Source: Escarpia spicata
Lineage: Eukaryota; Annelida; Polychaeta; Sabellida; Siboglinidae
Assembly (NCBI GenBank): GCA_963995525.1
Contig: OZ023214.1
Coordinates: 35,650,013 to 35,714,012 of the forward strand
Reading direction: 5' to 3'
Length of the DNA: 64,000 bases
This document shows positions 36,701-48,482 of this stretch, in pieces. Below the pieces are notes generated by a model, which was not told the origin of the DNA, searched no databases, and saw only the letters and a list, made by a program, of their open reading frames with translations. Numbering within the stretch: position 1 is the first letter of the stretch; each line of letters starts with the position of its first letter. Both the position numbers and the translations under genes were made by a program.

Positions 36701-39700
36701 CACATGTATATGAAGATACCATGACAGTCGCAGTAAAGCTGACCCATTCACAGGACCATTATAACAGCGGTTTGTGTGTCCGGTTTCTGGCAACAGTTAT
36801 TTATGACGATATCATAACAGTAGCAGTTTTAAGGCTTTGTGCCATATTGTAAAGCTCCATATGGAGTCATGACAGTTTCATCATTATCTGCAAAGTACTT
36901 TTAAAAAACATGGACGGTTTGGTCTTCATTTGTCATAATTATTCAGTGCACATGTAAGAGAAATACAACTTGAGATGCAGAAGCGGCACTAGATGTTGTA
37001 AACACAGAGTACTATGAATAACATTTACTCTGGTTTCAAACACAACATTGGCAATGTTTTGAAAACAGCTGAATGAGCTGATTACTGATGAAAGACATCA
37101 GTTAATTTCCAGATGGCTTAATTAGGTTTTCAGTTCTGCTGTTATTGCTATACTGTTGAAAGATGGTTATCATTAATCAATACTAAATAAAACACACATG
37201 GACACACACACACGCACGCACACGCACACACACATACACTGTACACTTTGCCAAAGTGTTATTATATCTATCAATTCCAAGTTTATTTCATACCAAAGAT
37301 TAACTGATTTTCAAGTATGTTATTTCTTTACCAAAAATTATATTTATGCACAAATACAATTTTTACAGCACTTTAGTAAATATATTGTTCTCAAATATCA
37401 CAAAACAAATTTAGAAAAACGATGTAGATATATATGTTTTATAAGATTGGTAATCAATTTCACATTAAACTATTTACCATTTATAATATGTAATAAAACA
37501 TGAAAACTGGAAATGAACGCTGCCCGAGTTATGACATCAACTGCGCCACCGTTCAAGGCATTCAACCCACAGTGGGAAAGGCCATGAACTCAACACGGAT
37601 GGCAATCCAGTAACGGCAAGTAATGATCCAATTAAGAAATTTGTTATGGTCAAGAGTAGATGACCAGAGGTTCATCGTGTCCTCACAGCATGGACTCGGG
37701 GAGGCTGACCGCTCCGAGTTGTCCATGGGATATTATTTCCAGAAGGTCAACAGTCAGAGAGGTGGCAAGCCTCAGTCTTCTGGTTCTACATGCTGGCAGA
37801 TGGTTCGTACACAAGTTATTAGACAAGAACGTTTCAACAGACTGCGATGGAAGATAAAGACAGAGAGATAATTATGAACTCCTAGTACCTGATTTATCAA
37901 GGTTCTCTCCGAAGTTATTAGATCAGATTTATTGTGCTATAAGATTAAATGTGTGCGTGTGTGTGTATTTGTTTGTGTGTGTGTATGTGTGTGTTTGTAC
38001 ATGTGTGCGGGCATATATGTGTGCGCATGCATATGTGTGTGTGCTTGTGGGTATAAATGTGTGTGAATGTGTGGGCATGTGTAATTTGTGGGAGAGTGTG
38101 TGTTAAGAGGCTACCCTTAACCCCAGTTAGTCATTTCAGAACAGCTGCACCAAACTAAACAAGCTGCCCATATGTTTTAATGATACATATCTTCCCTAAC
38201 TTTTACTGTGCAGTCTGTAAGACGACATCCTCAACCCACACGTTTAACAGCATGCACTAATAACAATGAATATATTCTATGGAGCGATACACAAAACTGG
38301 GCCAATGGATATCTATGTGGGGTGCAGATTGTGCACTCTATGACTTCAAAAATGTACGTCTTATATAGTGGACCAAACAACTGGACAGCTCTCTTGTTAA
38401 CAGCCTTAATTAACACCAAGCCAATATTAAAGCATATTTCGTCTGAGATTAACTACTACTAACACTAAGCAGCCATGATAATTTTAATTTTCACAAAAAG
38501 ATTTCATCTCCAGTAATTTAAATGTATGCTTGACAATGCCTGAAGTCATATTCGGTGGTAACATCAAACACACAAGTTGCATACACAAACCAAATTGGCA
38601 GCCAGCCTATCCAACAAGTAATCGTGGTTTATTACAATCATCATGTGATCATTAATTCTGGTGCAGAAGTCTTAAAATGTTCTTCCTGTGTTCTGAATTC
38701 ATATACCCACAACTGTATGTACAACACAAACAGCGATGTTTTTTGGAGTTTTTCCTTTAAATATGTCATACAACTTTTCTGCAGATATAACCTTAACAAG
38801 GACAAAGCATCTGTCCAATAACAATGTCATGCATGATGATAAATTGGTGTCTTAGTGGAAGCTTTCAGTAGGCAATGTATATTGTGAAAGTAAAGACAGA
38901 GGCAAAATGCCCCCAGTGTCATATGTATGTCGCTGGTGTCTGAATAAAGCCATTAAATTCTGAGTACGGCTATTTGTGGACCCATAAACAGCCAGGCAAA
39001 ATCCCAAAGAGGCTTCACCAATTGACAAGCGCTTTGATGCCGAGTAGGACAAAGGGTAACCAAAGCCTACAGCTGAGTCTATCTGGATTACTATGATTTA
39101 TAATTTATCATGAGCTTTCACTGAATGTCAAGTACCGGTATTAGAATGAAAACGACAAAAGCATTGAAAGTGACAATCAAAAAAGCAACAAAGAAGTCTG
39201 TGACACCAGTGGAAAGATGATATCATATATTGCACATTGTATTAAACAATCTTGATTTTTCATCTACATTTCATCAAGTTGTAATCCTTAGAGAGTAGTA
39301 AAGACATAAATGCTTAATCATATGACACTTATAATTGATAAAGCATGGGACTCTTGAAAAATTTATATACTGTGACATTAACTTCTAATAACAACAGATG
39401 AACTACAAAGTATCCCCATATGCCACAAATGATCAGATGTAATAAAATTATAGCTGCTAAAGAATAGTGTTACTTATTCCATATCAAAAACACAGCAACA
39501 CTTCAAATTAACTATTTCTTCATGTTTGTAAACATATGACTACCGGTATGCGGAAACTGTATCTTCTACAGGTATATAAATGCTCATATTCCAAACAGCC
39601 ATATCTAGGGCTATAACAGTAGTATTGCCGAGTAGTTCGTTTACAGACAAATTAACCATCTTTAGCAGGAAATATAATGATATTTGGTTCCACTGTTTAT

Positions 39701-40418
39701 AACTGCATGGGGTCAACGGTTATAATTGAGACTAACAAACACTCTGCACTAAAAATATCTTACTTGTAAGTTTCACCACTATATTATACTGGAATTACAA
39801 ACATATAATACATCATAAGCATAACACAGCGCCAAATCCAACCATTAAAGACCAGGCCGGCTATCAATGATATGACACATTTATGTTAGATGCAATTACA
39901 GACCAGATTAACTGTGCTGGGTGTCTTTATATTATCATTACATGATTAGTATTCCAGTTTATTTGATATGCGGCATTATGTGCTTGACACACGTTTGAAT
40001 TACTACCTGAATGACAATAATGGTTAAGGTAGGTCGTGAACAGCCATGTGAATAGAGAAGCTAAGCCTAAACAACGGCACGGGACTCGGCCATAAAACGA
40101 CGTGTCCAGTTGGGTTACTGACTTTACGGATATTTACTAATACTCAGTAATAGCATTACACAGAGTTTCACCACACAACTCGCATTTCTGAGAACGCAGC
40201 ATGCAAATACACGCAGTACGCAGCCGGTGGATGCCTATGAGACAATACACAACATCCCGTGTCGCTGTTTACGTACACACAGACTAACACTAACACAGTG
40301 ACAGCCGAGCGCCAGTAGACGTGATGCTTACCTTCTCCAAGCATTCCTGTCCGTTCGATTTTGAGTCGAGCTGAACCTCCAAGACTACCAAATTCGGTTG
40401 CGTTACGAAGCACAACAT
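24707..40418 (-). CDS. MYLIP: MYLIP/IDOL-type E3 ubiquitin-protein ligase (FERM + RING), complete
   Basis: Six minus-strand exons in phase: 40418-40332, 32087-31897, 31457-31062, 29816-29560, 26893-26718 and 24943-24707 (stop TAG). They give 447 aa (human 445). The N-terminus begins [13 protein letters not shown] lobes run from exon 1 to exon 5, with [52 protein letters not shown] and other family signatures. The C-terminal C3HC4 RING is at about residues 384-418 (Cys384, 387, 397, 399, His401, Cys405, 408, 415, 418 region; [10 protein letters not shown] and KCPLC), followed by the QQIYLPNLH tail. The vertebrate protein ubiquitinates lipoprotein receptors and myosin regulatory light chain; the fly orthologue Dnr1 restrains caspase and immune signalling. 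Only two cysteines (357, 362) lie in the FERM-RING linker. The exon 5 donor is the weak ATG|GTTGGT. Introns are 8.2, 0.4, 1.2, 2.7 and 1.8 kb. Confidence 0.95.
25415..25492. repeat. AT-rich palindrome in MYLIP intron 5
   Basis: TA alternation on both sides of the centre ACAGCTGT (GTATATACAGCTGTATATAT) makes a near-perfect palindrome that could extrude as a cruciform. Confidence 0.7.
27180..28335 (+). mobile_element. Non-LTR retrotransposon fragment in MYLIP intron 4 (antisense to the gene)
   Basis: Plus-strand translation shows reverse-transcriptase blocks: [38 protein letters not shown], then a stop, then [20 protein letters not shown] and [20 protein letters not shown], then another stop. 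A separate block at 28010-28200 ([39 protein letters not shown]) fits the C-terminus of the same kind of element, so the middle is deleted. It ends with AAATAAAAACATTATTATTA near 28335, a LINE-type tail. The family differs from the two other LINEs in the window. 5' truncated and dead. Confidence 0.82.
33385..34708 (-). mobile_element. CR1/jockey-superfamily LINE, 5' truncated, in MYLIP intron 1
   Basis: A 378-codon open frame (34611-33475) encodes most of a reverse transcriptase and its C-terminal region: [49 protein letters not shown] (catalytic FADD), QWxxx-type [49 protein letters not shown] and [15 protein letters not shown]. Upstream, in the same frame, LINPSQHGF then a single stop (TAA, where Arg is usual) then KARSC shows that the ORF is broken only once before the 5' truncation near 34708. 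The 3' UTR has a small GCCAAAAGGC hairpin. It lies in the same orientation as MYLIP. Its one long intact frame suggests a fairly young insertion. Confidence 0.88.
34838..35278 (-). mobile_element. Older, diverged copy of the adjacent LINE (3' part)
   Basis: The block ATTTTATTTTAAAACATATC to about 35275 parallels 33508-33780 of the neighbouring LINE in order: AACATAT..CTAGCA..AACACAATCAG, TTTGTTCCATT, GAGAATGAG/GGAGATTGAG, TACACTG/CCATACACAG and CTTCATAACCATTCAATA. Point changes and small indels are frequent. It is therefore a degraded copy of the same family and orientation lying 130 bases beyond the younger copy. Confidence 0.65.
35280..40331. other. Remaining MYLIP intron 1 sequence
   Basis: No additional exon or protein gene recognised. 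It contains (CA)n-type repeats at 37198-37235, interrupted GT-rich sequence at 37950-38100, and a duplicated AACAAACAACAAGAAGA motif at 36424-36465. Confidence 0.45.
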
Positions 40419-40475
40419 CTTCTCTCTAGCTGTCCGTTATCACTTGTGTTATGTTGACGCTGACATGATCGCGAG

Positions 40476-40483
40476 TATTTAAA
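40476..40483 (-). promoter_or_regulatory. Candidate TATA element of MYLIP
   Basis: On the minus strand TTTAAATA stands 58 bases upstream of the MYLIP start codon (40418), which would leave a very short 5' UTR of roughly 30 bases. The surrounding 40.44-40.75 kb is richer in CpG than neighbouring DNA, as expected of a promoter. Confidence 0.4.
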
Positions 40484-40849
40484 GGCCCCAGGAGTTCCGG
40501 TTCTCGAACCCACTTAACCAAACCGACGCATTGTTTTGGTCAGTTGCGGCACGTCTCGTCGGCTTTGTGAGAGAAGAGAGAACGCGTGAACTCCGCAGCT
40601 GTCAATCACACGCACCGACCAATGAGACATCGGAAGGAAATTGGAAAATGTCAGCAGCGGGGAACGAACGCTAGAGAGGAGTGGCACCGAGATCAACCCG
40701 AGGAAATGGCAAATGCGTCGCGGGTTCGAAGCCCTGATCAAATTAATGAATGCGAGAAGATTTAATAAAATAATATTTCTCGTCGTCAGCGAGGTTAGCA
40801 TCAGAGAAGTATGCGGTGTTTGTCGACAAGCAGAGTGGAAATAAGTGCT

Positions 40850-41915
40850 TGCACATTTATGTGTTTTAATGTAAGGCCTATAATATGATTAGTAGGCCTA
40901 TTCACATTCTTTACACCTAGGGCCTGCATACAAATTATATTTTTTATATTGAATTAATAAAAAGTCTGTCTCCGTTAATTCAAGAATAAATATGTTAAAG
41001 TAGAATTACCATCATGCAGCAGCTAGGTTGCATAAGGTTCACGTGCCACGACGTGTTTGTTGATTTCCTCGTGCTGGGGCGAAAATTATGTCTGAAATGG
41101 CAACATAGAAACACGACACTCTACTTACAGCTCAAATTACAACTATAAATACACATATGCAGTTTCCATTTGAGGGTGTAAGCTTAATATTAATTCGTTT
41201 TAATTGTGGTATACTAGTATTTGACCAAAAGTTTAACAGACGTCTAGCTATATGCTTTTTGATTTAACTGAGCAAAAACTGTCAAAGTACAGGTATATAT
41301 AGATTCTGGGCTGGTCCTAATAGGCGAAACACAATCGGTAGTGTGGTATATTTTGGTAGTGCAGCAACACATTGTGCGCAGCGCACAAGAATCGTTCAAG
41401 TTGTAAATTCAGAATTATACTTATATTTGTGTTAATTCTGTATATTGTGACAAAGTGTTTTAAAAACAGACATATAGAAACCAATTTGTTGTAATGTTGT
41501 CATTTATGTTATTTTTAGCAACCACGTTTATATATATCTAGTATTATATACCTTTATTGACTGGCGGAAACTTGCCGTTGCCGCTGCCGCTGCAAATGAC
41601 AAGACAGTCAACGGGCATACAATTCAAAACCACGTTAACTAATTTTTAATAAATATGCTGATTGTTTTGATTAACATTAGTGTCCGTTGACGTAAATGGC
41701 CACTGTAATGCTTGTTTGTGAGAGAGCAGTTAGTCACTAACAGTGACACAACCCAGGCCTAATTTAAAATGTATTTTGGACACATCCGGTAAATCCCATT
41801 GTCACCTGCACTTTGAATACCCTGTCAAAAAAAATATAATATACATATACTTTGTTTTCATAAAGATGATTATTGTATGCACCTATTGTAAACGCAAGTA
41901 CGCACCAGAACGCAT
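40850..41915. other. AT-rich intergenic sequence
   Basis: Nothing recognised. Confidence 0.45.
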
Positions 41916-41922
41916 GATGACG

Positions 41923-42215
41923 CGCGCGCACACACACACGTACGCACGCACACGCGCGCTCGCCCCGCACCGCACCGCACACACACTCGCACAGTCACAT
42001 ACAGGAACACACGTATTTTTCTCACACAGGACACACACACACACACACACACCGAAACGCGCGCACATGACCCACGCACACACGTACATACGCAGACACA
42101 CAGGCGCGCACACTCCCATATGCGCATAAGCAAACATACGAACGCACGAACACACCAACACGTACGCACGCACACGCGAGCGCACCTACACACACACACA
42201 CACGCGCGCGCGAAT
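41923..42215 (+). repeat. Imperfect CA/CGCA microsatellite
   Basis: About 290 bases of CA, CG and GCAC alternation with many interruptions, ending in CGCGCGCG at about 42204-42212. Confidence 0.9.
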
Positions 42216-42577
42216 AATATTAGTTTGGTTATTATGATATCATTAGCTCAACTGCCATTTACCGTGTAATCACGATTAGGCGCAGCATGCACGATTTTTA
42301 GGCAGATACGATTCATTTATGCGTTATATCCCTTTCCGCGTGGCTCGTCAGAACCGCAACTGGTCAGTTCGTCACGGCATGGGAAGGAATGTCCGGTCCG
42401 GTACGTCTTGAGGTCAGCACCCATATTAAAATGCTAATGAGTGTAGAACAGTGGAAATGCGGTATCGATAATATACTCGATATATAAAACCACATATGTC
42501 AGCCGATTGTTTTTATTTTGTATTATATATTTGTGAAACCATCTATATTCCAGATGTTTTCCCGCAACGTACACGGG

Positions 42578-42650
42578 CGTAACCATGCATGCACCTGTCG
42601 TAACCATGTATGCACCTGTCGTAACCAAGCGTGCACCTGTCGTAACCATA
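42578..42650 (+). repeat. 21-bp tandem repeat, 3.5 copies
   Basis: Units CGTAACCATGCATGCACCTGT, with TAT or AGCG variants, start at 42578, 42599, 42620 and (partial) 42641. There are no spacers, so it is not a CRISPR array. Confidence 0.9.
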
Positions 42651-42659
42651 TACAAAAGG

Positions 42660-44630
42660 CATGAAATAATGTGTGTATACTACAAAAGACCGCCACATTA
42701 AAGGTAGAAAGTGTTACCGCCACTATCGTAAAATCACGATGCATAGAATAAACTACTAAATATCTAGTCTAGCATCTTTACCGTCCAAATAAATGTTAAT
42801 GAACCTAAGTTTCTCTTTTAATTTGGCTTTATCTGTTTATGTAGACCAACATGGGGTCTACTATCATAATACTTTTCAATAGATAGGCCCAGAAGTGTGA
42901 TCGAAGGTTATCATGGTTCAGACGTTCTGAGATCGGGTGATGTATATTATCATTATGTTTAAACATTAACACGCGTACAATTTCATTGACCTTGATTACA
43001 TCAACATGAACCCTCCTACCCCCTGAAACATTCAAAGCAAATACATTGCGGTCGAACTATAGGGTTAATGGCGGTTCATACATGTGCCACGATGTTTAAA
43101 TCTATTACATATATATATATATATATATTAAATACTACCGGTATTTTTCAATTCCTATGTTAGGTCAATACATACAGTGAACATTTGTTATAAAGAACAA
43201 GATGGGACTCAAACTGTTCCTTGTATCTAATGTTGCTAAACGAACGTTTCATTTCTTCATAGACTAGGCATAACAAGTAATTTATGTCGAAGAGTTTGTA
43301 TAGATACATAAAATTAATGTGTGTGTGTGCGCGCGCGCGCGCGCGGCGCGTGCGTGCGTGCATGTGTGTGTGTCAAAGCGATATCATCAAGTCCGGGTGC
43401 TATAGGTGAATAGGAAGGCAGGAATACGGAAGACAACAACACGACCGCAGACTTCCGTAACTTCAAGCGGCTATATTGGTAGAATTCCCGCGCCGTTTCA
43501 GGTGCGCGCGTGCCAGTTGTTCACTGATCCACATTACACTGTGTAACACAGGATTTGGTCAACATGCCCTAGAGCTATGTTACAACAGGATCGTATTTTG
43601 TGTGTAGTAACGTCTCCGTTTACGTACAACTCCATTGTGATTCTATCGTTGGCAAGGACTACGATATATCCGCTAAAATTAAAAGGTATCCCCTCTGCCT
43701 TAAGGAGTCCGAGAATGTACTAAAAAGACTCATGTATGTAGGCCTAAATAGTTTTCTGCAACACCAGCTGCTTGCGCCATAATGACGATGGTGGCATTTT
43801 GTGATATCTAACCTTTCGTTTATTAATCACCGGACAGGTGTGGCAGTCGGTTTTTTATGCAGGGAATGGTTTAGCAGTTAACACTGTCTCGTCACAGGTG
43901 GCATGGCAATTATCAGTGTCCAGTCCGGTCCGGTCTGGTACATTTCTAGTTCACTCGTACGCTTACGATGTCACTAATATTGGTTCATGACAAAAAACGC
44001 GATGACACAATACTCAGCGTATTTCGCAATGCGTCAATTTCCATGCATGGTTTATGAAAAAAAGGAAGTGTCGTACAGTTGGCATAGTGGACTGAGCAGT
44101 ACTTTTTTGGGTGCATGCCCTCTGCTCGGTGCGTTTAACCACTTCACATGACTGCGTAAAAACGTAATTGTAGGCCTACAAAATACTTGAATGTACCGGC
44201 CTACGGCGACCCAAACCTCAAGAATGAGCATAACGTCACCGCATTTCTTAACCAAGCGTCTGTGTATTTGATTCTCAATTGGGTTCTTCAAAATATGTAG
44301 AAAGTATGACGTTTAGTTAGGTACATTACAAAAAAATTCAAAATTGTTATATACTCATTTAAACACTTCTGTGTGATAGTGTATGGTATGTAGTTTACAA
44401 CCCTTTTTGAATTTTTGAAATATCTTTATTATTAACAAAGTAAATCCACTTTTTAGTGTCGGAAAAAAGGGTCATTGTGTCTATAGGATTCATGTCCATT
44501 TCTTGTGATCTGGAACTTGTGCAGGCTGTGCTGCCACCGTGTGGCACTGAATATAGGCATATATTACATAATTTATTCTAAGGAAGATATTGAGGGGAAA
44601 TAAAAAACTATGACCCAAAAAAATTGTCCT
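42660..44630. other. Intergenic sequence with two simple repeats
   Basis: No gene recognised. (AT)n at 43108-43129 and a GT/GC alternating tract at 43318-43373 (with an eight-unit CG core) are present. Confidence 0.45.
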
Positions 44631-44635
44631 AATAC

Positions 44636-45145
44636 TGTGTGACCTTGACATGACCTAGTTAGTTGACCTTTAATGACCGTTGACCTATTTATGATGATAC
44701 ATGACCTAATTAAATTATTATGTGTGACACAATGGCTTATTAAGTTGATAAATTGTTGGAATGGAACATTTATGTACACATTGACCATAAAATATCATAT
44801 TAAAGCAAGAATCAATGACCTAATTTGTTTTTAAAATTGAACTTTGACCTAATTGCATGTTTGAATATCCAATCTATTTTTACTTATTAATTATGGTATG
44901 TTGTGCTAGCAAATTAAAGGTAACTAAATGTTTAACCTTGACCATAATAGCATGACCTTGACACGACCTAGATAATTAACCTTGAACACGTATTGATTTA
45001 TTTATGTTGACAAATGACTTAATTAATTTTTTACTTAATGATTATGATGTTGTGTTAGCAAAATGAAAGTTCAACTATTGATTAACTGTTGGCCATTGTG
45101 ACATTACTTTGACCTGATTGTTTGACCTTTATTGGCTTTGACCTA
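44636..45145 (+). repeat. TGACC-rich tandem duplication, period about 313 bp
   Basis: GTGACCTTGACATGACCTAG (44639) recurs as ATGACCTTGACACGACCTAG (about 44952). The following AATGAC(C/T)TAATTAA block, and the TATG..GTTGTG(C/T)TAGCAAA block, are also shared. Within 510 bases at least twelve TGACC(T) motifs occur, several spaced 5-12 bases apart. TGACCT is the complement of AGGTCA, the nuclear-receptor half-site. It may be a diverged satellite in which the motif is fortuitous. Confidence 0.7.
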
Positions 45146-45494
45146 CATACGTTTGTATACATTGAAGTGTCCCCTGCAAACTGACGAGTGTTAATCATTG
45201 TTGCAAAGAAACACCACTTGGATTTAACACCATTTATTATACATTCCAAGATCGTTATAATTTCCAGCTGTTGACTGTGTGATAAAATGTTCACAGCATG
45301 ATGCAAAGATCTGTACTACAATAATTATGTTTAATTGTTTTGTTCGATGTCTCGCACTTCAACATGAAGTAATGTTAATATATTGTTCACAGTAAGCAGC
45401 CGACAAGTAGACAAAGAAAACAACTGAAACAGAAGAAGTACAAGAACTAGTCAGCTTCAATGCACATACAGGGAACTACAGGAGGAACAGAGTA

Positions 45495-45805
45495 CATTGC
45501 CGACTCAGTGTAGATATAGTTGGTTCACTGTTATATCGCAAGTGAAGTGTGCCAATGTTCTCAGGATACTGTTGGCCCAGTACAGATATAATCAGTTCAA
45601 TGTTTCATATTATCCATGCAAGTGCAGTGTGCCAATGTTCCCCCGACACTGTTGGTTGAGTGTAGATATAATCCGTTCATTGTTTCATATATCCATACAA
45701 TTGAAGTTTGTCAGTTTCACAGGACACTGTTCACTGGTGTAGACGTAGTCAGTTCAGTGTTTCATATTTCCATGTAAGTGATGTGTGCTAGTTTTCACAG
45801 AAGTT
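45495..45805 (+). repeat. About 78-bp tandem repeat, four copies
   Basis: The anchor GATATAATCAGTTCAATGTT (or variants) starts at about 45512, 45585, 45665 and 45742, each followed by CATAT(T)-TCCAT-CAAGTG and GTGCCAATGTT-like sequence and then a CACTGTT. Copies are 75-85% alike by eye. Confidence 0.8.
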
Positions 45806-47285
45806 ATCTTCACTGTTCCGTCACTCTTCATATATTTGCAGCAGAATCCTTCAACATGAATTAAAGGAAAACTGTATTAATGTATGTGTGTGATACAAAT
45901 GAAATAGTGCAATACCACAAGAATGTATTCCCAAAATAAAACAATCATGTTGGTGTCCCTGGACTTTGATTTTGTATAATTAATCTTACAGTACAGATTA
46001 TTAAGAAAGCCATTAAAAACCTGGCATTTAATTGTGTTGTAGTAGAGGAATAAAAATATCATGGCAACATTTTAGTTATTATTTTTATTATAAACAATAA
46101 TAAATGTTAAATTAAATGCACATAATTACAAAAGTGCTGATGGCACTGGATTTAATGTTAAATGGTTCAATATCAATAATGCAAAACTCGGCCAAAACAT
46201 GCCAAGGTCATATAGATTTTTTTATTGTGAAACTAATATTTTAACAAAAGCTTTTTTTTTTTTATATATAACATCATACATTATTTACATATATATCATT
46301 CATTATTCGCACAAAATACATCGTGATTTACGTGCAAACAGTGTTGATTATGTGGATTTTAAATTGTAGGAAACAGCGTGACCTACAATGGCTACATTCT
46401 GTTCGTATCTCATACGAATCGAACAGTCGGGCACAGAAATATTGGATCACTTCAGTCTACGCTCACATTCTCAGACCCAATGCTACATCTGTAAATAATT
46501 AAAAACTATGACTAATTTTTAGAATAGCTTAGAAGCATACATTTTAATCCGTGTCAGAGCAAGTATTTTGTAATTTGCATAGCGCGCGCCCGTCGAACTT
46601 AATTGTGCCAATGCCAACGTGGCGTACATGCTGCGGCACAGCTCGTGCGCTTGTCTGTTAACTGCGCTTTCCCATTTTGAACGCCAAACAGCGTGCGACA
46701 TGCCTATTTTCGACGGGCCGCTGCGTCTTTCCGACAAAGCTCACAACTATAACATGCATATCATATTAAAGTAGATATACATAAAATAGAGTGCGTAAGA
46801 TAAATAAAAGGCTGTTTGTAATTTTTACCGTATTTTTAAACGATTGTTTAAACGTCAAAGTTAACAACCACTTACCTCAGTCAAAATTGTCGGAAAACTG
46901 TCCGCGAACATGGCTATGACGTAGTTCTGCCTTTCATTGGTTCATGTGATCATCAATATAGGTCGAATATTCATTTGCATAATGTTGCCACGCAATCTTG
47001 GGGAAGCCCCGAATCTTAGCGGGAGCGGAGCCACGCGTCACAGATTTTGGTCTAGATTCAGAGGACAAATCTACAGTGCTGCCTCTAGCGGTTTGTAATG
47101 TACCTAGTTTAGTAAAGCCATAATCAAGGGGGTTCCGGCCCCTATTATAATTGTTAAATTTGATGAAGTTACGTATCACTTATCTCAATGCACGGATTTT
47201 CTTCTGTGTATCATTTGTCAACATAAATAAAATATGTAACATTCAGGATGGGGATTGGATGTGTAAAGTTATAGAACAAAAGCTA
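45806..47285. other. Intergenic sequence with weak exon-like signals
   Basis: No assigned gene. On the minus strand, 46911-46876 reads ATG plus 11 codons into the good donor GTAAGT, with CCAAT (about 46936) and octamer ATTTGCAT (about 46973) motifs upstream. A GC-rich minus-strand frame at 46737-46519 (KIGMSHAVWRSKWESAVN ...) has exon-like composition but does not join in phase with it, and I do not recognise it. Confidence 0.3.
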
Positions 47286-47287
47286 GC

Positions 47288-47660
47288 TGCGTCTAAATTG
47301 ACCCGTGGTATATGGGCCGGAGTCTATTTACCACGACGTTGACTATGGACTTTCCTGTGAACAAAATAATTTTGAATACGTTGAATAAGTTAGAAGTGGT
47401 TCACTGGTGTAGGCGCTATAACAATAAAAACCGTTTTACAAATAAAAGTAACCAACCTTTACTGATATAAATCATCAATGTCCATTTCAATATCGGTTAC
47501 GATTAATAAATCTAAAAATTTCTTTGGCACATTTGTGCCTTTCAGCATAGCATAAACCTAATTTTTATTTAGATACATCAGAGAACCACGTCTATAATTA
47601 TATTTAAATCACTAAACACATAAACAATTCCATTTTCACAAAGGGGTATATATATACCTC
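47288..47660 (-). repeat. Dispersed repeat, copy 1
   Basis: Reverse complement of this segment parallels 53060-53500: GTGAACCACTTCTAACTT, TTCACAGGAAAGTCCATAGT, ATATACCAC, AAACCTTACTGATATAAATC (as complement) and TTTAGTGATTTAAA all recur in order. Identity is roughly 65-75%. Family unknown. Confidence 0.6.
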
Positions 47661-47814
47661 GCGGATCCAATTACAATCGGGCTTTTAGTTTAGCTTTCAA
47701 CCCACTGAATTTGTCAGCGTCATGTTTTACAACACCAACACAGCAATGTCATTGTGTTAACATAAACGTCAATTTTTAGCATTTGGGATTTGAAAAATTC
47801 TAAAAAAAGACATT

Positions 47815-48312
47815 CATTTGCCGAACTTCACTTGCCCAGATGTGAGCGAGAGACATCATATAACAAAACATCGCATTTGTTGATGCGAAAACTGGAACAA
47901 AGTTCAAGCCTACTTTTATTTGTATTGATTCACGCGGAGTAACAACAACCGCACAGCAGATATACGAAGATGGTACATCCGTCTCCACCGATCGTGACTG
48001 GCCCTCGTCAAAAGAATATTTCTACTTTCTTTAACATGTTTTATGTTGTGTGCATTCGCGATGTGGAACATTCTATAGGAAAAATAGGCCTATACTTGCC
48101 GAACTTTTCTTGCCAAGACGTGAGCTTGAAGAATTATATAGCAAAGCATCTCATTAGTTGATGCGAAATCTGGGAAAAAAAGTTCATATCTACTTTTATT
48201 TTGTATGGATCCAAACGCGGCAAATAACAACAATTGCACAACGGGTTTATGAAAATGGTACATTCGTTTCCACCAATCCTTGCGACTGGCCCTCGTCATA
48301 GAACACTTTCTT
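47815..48312. repeat. Tandem duplication, about 283 bp period
   Basis: TTGCCGAACTTCACTTGCCC (47818) and its following 230 bases recur from TTGCCGAACTTTTCTTGCCA (48098). Shared pieces include TTGATGCGAAA, CTACTTTTATTT(T)GTAT, AATGGTACAT and ACTGGCCCTCGTCA. Minus-strand frames across both units keep a similar peptide (FASTNAMFCYMM / FASTNEMLCYII), so an eroded coding origin is possible. Confidence 0.7.
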
Positions 48313-48482
48313 TTGAAACTGATCAAGATCGGATATGTACACCTGTAATATGATAAGACAGTTCCGGGATGATCATTCGGTCTGTTGTCTACTCCGGCCG
48401 ATCTATTATTGGAAACAATCTCATGCAAATAGTACTAAAAACATCCGTTCCAACTGCTAGTAAACAGTGACGTAAGTATAGT
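48269..48482 (+). repeat. Direct repeat partner of 49739-50058
   Basis: CACCAATCCTTGCGACTGGC through AGTAAGTTTGTTTCTTA is matched at 49739-50058 at over 90% identity, except for about 95 extra bases in the second copy (about 49809-49905) after GATCGGATATGT. Confidence 0.8.

Noticed and set aside
40700..40735. B-box-like GGTTCGAAGCCC upstream of MYLIP as a SINE or tRNA
   Set aside because: No convincing A box or tRNA fold is found at the right distance, and the sequence does not align with the window's SINE.
42578..42650. Short regular repeats resembling a CRISPR array
   Set aside because: Units abut with no spacers, and the genome is eukaryotic; no cas-like genes are present. The same reasoning rejects the 49-bp array at 8.1 kb.
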